Assembly: GCF_900109745.1 (NCBI RefSeq)
Contig: NZ_FOAV01000004.1
Coordinates: forward strand, 332,491-396,490
Direction: 5' to 3'
Source: Roseateles sp. YR242
GTDB taxonomy: Bacteria > Pseudomonadota > Gammaproteobacteria > Burkholderiales > Burkholderiaceae_C
Length of the DNA: 64,000 nucleotides
Below, piece after piece: positions 61,264 to 64,000 of this stretch. Numbering within the stretch: position 1 is the first letter of the stretch; each line of letters opens with the position of its first letter. The translations under genes and the position numbers were made by a program. The notes under the pieces were generated by a model. The model was not told the DNA's origin and searched no databases. It worked only from the letters and a program-made list of their open reading frames with translations.

Positions 61264-61301
61264 ATCGGAGTCGAGGTCACCAAACTTCGATTTCGAGCAG
61301 G

Positions 61302-61375
61302 GGCGCGATAGCAAAGCGGTTATGCCCCGGATTGCAAATCCGGTTAGTCCGGTTCGACTCCGGATCGCGCCTCCA
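61302..61375 (+). tRNA. tRNA-Cys (anticodon GCA)
   Basis: It is 74 nt with CCA. The acceptor GGCGCGA pairs with TCGCGCC. The anticodon loop in CCGGATTGCAAATCCGG gives GCA. Confidence 0.97.
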
Positions 61376-61383
61376 AAAATTCT

Positions 61384-61459
61384 GCGGGAATAGCTCAGTT
61401 GGTAGAGCGCAACCTTGCCAAGGTTGAGGTCGCGAGTTCGAGCCTCGTTTCCCGCTCCA
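61384..61459 (+). tRNA. tRNA-Gly (anticodon GCC), copy 2
   Basis: It is identical to copy 1 over all 76 nt. Confidence 0.97.
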
Positions 61460-61532
61460 CTTCAGTGTTGAAGGTGGGGTTTGGTCAAGCCGTCGGGTTC
61501 ACGCCCAGCGCGAGATCGGTTCCTCCTGCGAT

Positions 61533-61608
61533 GCGGGAATAGCTCAGTTGGTAGAGCGCAACCTTGCCAAGGTTGAGGTCGCGAGTTCGAGCCTCGTTTC
61601 CCGCTCCA
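61533..61608 (+). tRNA. tRNA-Gly (anticodon GCC), copy 3
   Basis: It is identical to copies 1 and 2. Confidence 0.97.
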
Positions 61609-61619
61609 AATTCCAAAAA

Positions 61620-61646
61620 GGGAAGTCATCGCGACTTCCCTTTTTT
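61620..61646 (+). terminator. Terminator after the third tRNA-Gly
   Basis: The stem GGGAAGTC/GACTTCCC with a 5-base loop is followed by six T residues. Confidence 0.9.
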
Positions 61647-61698
61647 CATTGTCTTCCGCATGGACAAGCCGCTGGATAATGGCGGCGAGCCTCTCAAG

Positions 61699-61785
61699 GC
61701 CTGGGTGGTGAAATCGGTAGCCACAGCAGACTTAAAATCTGCCGCTGTCATAGGCGTACGGGTTCGAGTCCCGTCCCAGGTACCA
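61699..61785 (+). tRNA. tRNA-Leu (anticodon TAA)
   Basis: It is 87 nt with CCA. The acceptor GCCTGGG pairs with CCCAGGT (one G-U at the end). The anticodon loop CTTAAAA gives TAA. It has a long variable arm. Its 3' end is the likely integration site of the island that starts with the broken integrase. Confidence 0.92.
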
Positions 61786-61825
61786 ATGCGGTTTTCCGGC
61801 GCTTCCCAGTGAGTCCTGCTCACAC

Positions 61826-61848
61826 CCCGTTTTCTTAGGAGAAACGGG
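61826..61848 (+). terminator. Possible terminator after tRNA-Leu(TAA)
   Basis: CCCGTTT (61826-61832) pairs with AAACGGG (61842-61848) with a small bulge and a short loop, followed by CAATTTT. Confidence 0.5.
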
Positions 61849-61968
61849 CAATTTTCGGTTCGCTGACGCCTCCCGAGTCCTCTCTCGGGCTGCTGTATCC
61901 TTTCCATAATCCCGCACAGATCCCGCACATCCTCGGGAGCGGCCAAGCAGGGCATGGAATGGTGACAG

Positions 61969-62385
61969 ATGGCGTATTTCAGAAAGCGTCCTAGCGGCAG
62001 ATGGCGCGCTGAGGTAGAGCGAAACGGACAGCGAATCTCGCAAGGCGGCTTTCAGACCAAGGCGGAGGCAACAGCATGGTCACTGGGCCTAGAAGCAGAC
62101 CTCTTGGCCGGGAAACAGGGCCAGTGGCCAAAAAAGAGCTTCGCGCAGGTCCTAGAGCGTTAGGAAAAAGAGGTGTCTACAAAAAAGGCCAGTGCCCTTT
62201 TCGAGCACCGGCGTTTCAACGCCTTGAAGAGAGACTACCCCGAGCTGGTGGCTAAGCGCTTCGTGGACGTGACCTCCGACGACTTGGCACGGTGGCGCGA
62301 CAGTCGGCTGAAGCTGGTTAAGGAGTCCACGGTTCGGCGCGGGATCAACTCGCTCAGCAATGTGTGGACCATCGCCGCGAGGGAA
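61969..62385 (+). pseudogene. Broken tyrosine-type phage integrase (N-terminal part only)
   Basis: The first 64 codons (MAYFRKRPSGRWRAEV...GGFQTKAEATAWS) are the arm-type N-terminus of phage integrases. An amber TAG at 62161-62163 (ER-stop-EKEVS) stands where a Tyr would be expected. The same frame then continues with the core-binding domain (ALFEHRRFNALKRD, TSDDLARWRDSRLKLVKESTVRRGINSLSNVWTIAARE). Homology stops at about 62385, so the catalytic domain with its Arg and Tyr residues is gone. It lies 183 bases after tRNA-Leu, the usual place of such integrases. Confidence 0.85.
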
Positions 62386-62443
62386 TCCTCCGGTTATAGA
62401 CCGGGGGACAAACTGCTTATCGCAATCCCCGTCCCCGTCATTC

Positions 62444-63084
62444 ATGGGGCGGCATACCTCAGATCTTCGCGGGCTCGATCAGGCCCTCGACGCCCTGCAG
62501 GTGACGGCACAAAACTTCGCCTTCCGCTAGATCAAGGATGCCAAAGCGCGTGCCACATATGTGCAGCGCATCGCGGAGACAGCTCGCATTATTCGCGCTG
62601 ACGTGTTGGCGGGGAAGATGACCGCAGCGGAAGGTGAAGCTTTCGCCGTCCAGGCGCGAAATGTGATCATGGAGGAAATTCGTGCCATCACTTCCGCGAT
62701 TGGTAAGGCAGGGGCGGAGGCGATGAAGGGCCAGGGCTTGACGTTGGAAATGGCCCTTGATAAAGCGGTGAAGAAGCTTTTCCCCGGGAAGAGTTTTGCA
62801 GAGCTGTCTGCGACCCAGAAGCGTCAGGTGTTGTCGAGATCGTTGAGGCGTCGGGCCGATCCAGCCCGAAAGTGACTGGACAAAAGGAGGGTGCAACCCT
62901 CCTTGGAGGAGCGTTGGGCGGCGCGGCCGCAACGGCGTCTGCAGGTCTCATTTGCGGACCAGGGGCTCCGGTCTGCGTCACAGCTCTTTTTATCGTTGGG
63001 GGCATCGTCGGTGCCATCTCCGCCAGTGCTGCGGCTGACCTGGTGCTTGACCAACGGGAAGTCGTCAACTGGCTGGGTGAGTAA
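62444..63084 (+). pseudogene. Disrupted gene for a Gly/Ala-rich membrane protein, probably island-borne
   Basis: Three pieces can be joined. First, 62444-62530: MGRHTSDLRGLDQALDALQ..., ended by an amber TAG. Second, the same frame after it, to about 62830: KDAKARATYVQRIAETARIIRAD, EIRAITSAIGKAGAEAMKGQGLTLEMALDKA and SATQKRQV. Third, after a 1-base frame change, VEIVEASGRSSPKVTGQKE, then a Gly/Ala-rich hydrophobic part (GGALGGAAATASAG, CGPGAPVCVTALFIVGGIVGAISASAAADLVLDQ) to 63084. The assembled protein has a helical front and a glycine-zipper-like membrane end, as seen in some phage- and toxin-linked proteins. The identity is my inference. Confidence 0.6.
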
Positions 63085-63089
63085 TTCGC

Positions 63090-63237
63090 ATGAACCACAC
63101 TGATTCCTCGGCAGACCGAGCTGCACAACTGGCCATCTCTCGCTTGTTCCTGGACACGGAGCTGGATGATCTTGATCTAAAGGCGATCGCACGAGATCTT
63201 CGGGCTGACCTGCTCGGGAATTCCGAGACAGTAATTC
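63090..63237 (+). pseudogene. Small gene truncated by the IS3-type element
   Basis: The frame begins 5 bases after the previous gene: MNHTDSSADRAAQLAISRLFLDTELDDLDLKAIARDLRADLL. The visible 45 residues have the acidic LFLDTEL and LKAIARDL pattern of small DUF7079-like proteins. After about 63225 the frame runs into the transposase gene end, so the rest is lost or displaced. Whether it is functional is doubtful. Confidence 0.5.
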
Positions 63238-64000
63238 CTAGAAGACGGCGGGTTGCAGGTTTTGATGGAGTTGCTGCTTGAACTCCATCGGGGTCAAGTA
63301 TTGCAGACTGCTGTGCGGCCTCACCTCGTTGTAGTGCTGACGCCAGGACTCGATGACGACCTTGGCCTCGCGGCGCGAGCGGAACCATTCGACGGACAGG
63401 CACTCGTCGCGGAACTTGCCGTTGAAGCTCTCGTCGGCGCCGTTCTGCCAGGGCTTGCCAGGATCGTTAAGCACGGTCGCGATGCCTGCGCCGGCGATCC
63501 ATTCCAGAATCGCCAGGCTGACGAACTCCGGCCCGTTGTCCGAGCGCATGAACAGCAGAGCACCGTGCACGCTCACCAGCCGCGACAGCACCTCGATCAC
63601 CCGCTTGGAGCGGATGGAGCCGGCCACGTCGATGGCTAGGCACTCGCGGGTGTACTCGTCGATGACGGTCAGGCACTTGAGCTGCTGGCCGGTGGCTGTC
63701 GTGTCAAAGACGAAGTCATAGGCCCAGACCATGTTGGCCTTGAAGGGCGAGTGCACGCGCGGCCGCTTGGACGCAATCCGCCTGCGCGAACGCTTCCTGG
63801 GCACCAGCAGGCCCGCCTGGCGACACAACCGATGCGTGCGCGACCAGCTCAGCTCGAAGCCGCGTCGGCGCAGGAAGATGCGGATGCGCCGGTAGCCGTA
63901 GCGGGGGTACTGGGCCGACAACTCCCTCATCGCCTCGACCACCGGCGCATCCTTGGCCGGCAGGCTGGGCTTATAGCTGGGTGTGGCTCGCGACATGCCG
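63238..64000 (-). mobile_element. IS3-family transposase orfB (rve integrase core), start beyond window
   Basis: The frame is open from the right edge to the TAG at 63238-63240 and reads as an IS3-type orfB. HTH-like YGYRRIRIFLRRRGFE, then the DDE core: Asp in VWAYDFVFD, Asp in MRSDNGPEF, Glu in NGADESFNGKFRDECLS. It has YNEVRPHSSLQYLTPMEF, typical of the IS407-like group. The first in-window ATG is at 63996, but the family normally makes an OrfAB fusion by frameshift, so the true start may lie outside. The terminal inverted repeat is not identified: the left IS end probably lies at about 63225-63237. Confidence 0.88.

Noticed and set aside
62444..63084. Three separate intact small genes
   Set aside because: Joined across the amber codon and a frame change they give one coherent protein, so decay of one gene fits better.

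Overview
The window is a gene-dense, high-GC stretch of a betaproteobacterial chromosome. It most resembles the Burkholderiales Roseateles/Mitsuaria/Leptothrix-Rubrivivax group. I infer this from gene content and order: thrS-infC-rpmI-rplT-pheST-ihfA-merR-tRNA-Pro, the sigma/DUF3619/DUF3106/RDD block divergent from ilvB-ilvH-ilvC, pssA, two leuA types, and tig-clpP-clpX-lon. No database search was possible.

Layout. 1-5.1 kb: end of a Tex-like S1 protein, a TonB-dependent receptor and a patatin-like hydrolase. 5.1-13.6 kb: the translation operon, in which infC uses an ATC start, ending in ihfA, a MerR regulator and tRNA-Pro(GGG). 13.7-16.3 kb: a membrane acyltransferase divergent from a membrane LytTR regulator, with three 21-bp-phased direct repeats between them. 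16.4-21.1 kb: a four-gene MCE/Mla-type lipid transporter and a J-domain protein. 21.3-24.5 kb: a membrane proton-pumping pyrophosphatase divergent from soluble pyrophosphatase. 24.7-28.3 kb: a large metallophosphoesterase-(unknown domain)-GAF protein with a small partner gene, then a monooxygenase. 28.4-34.5 kb: GNAT-like protein, NAD synthetase, P-II, diacylglycerol kinase and RDD/DUF proteins. 34.5-44.3 kb: sigma factor and branched-chain amino acid synthesis (ilvB, ilvH, ilvC, then two tandem leuA genes behind a leucine attenuator), with pssA in between. 44.4-54.3 kb: a D,D-endopeptidase, IclR regulator, hpnCDE squalene operon and an RND efflux pair. 54.4-60.8 kb: tRNA-Leu(TAG), tig, clpP, clpX and lon. 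61.1-61.8 kb: a tRNA cluster (3x Gly, Cys, Leu(TAA)). 61.9-64 kb: a decayed mobile region beside tRNA-Leu, with a broken integrase, a frameshifted Gly/Ala-rich membrane protein gene, a truncated small gene and an IS3-family transposase running off the window.

The best leads are: (1) the leuA leader, with a near-leaderless Leu-codon peptide, a terminator and an overlapping pseudoknot-like stem; (2) the LytTR-type triple operator; (3) the metallophosphoesterase-GAF protein with its small partner as a possible uncharacterised signalling or defence unit; and (4) the tRNA-Leu-linked island remnant. Most of the rest is conserved core genome.
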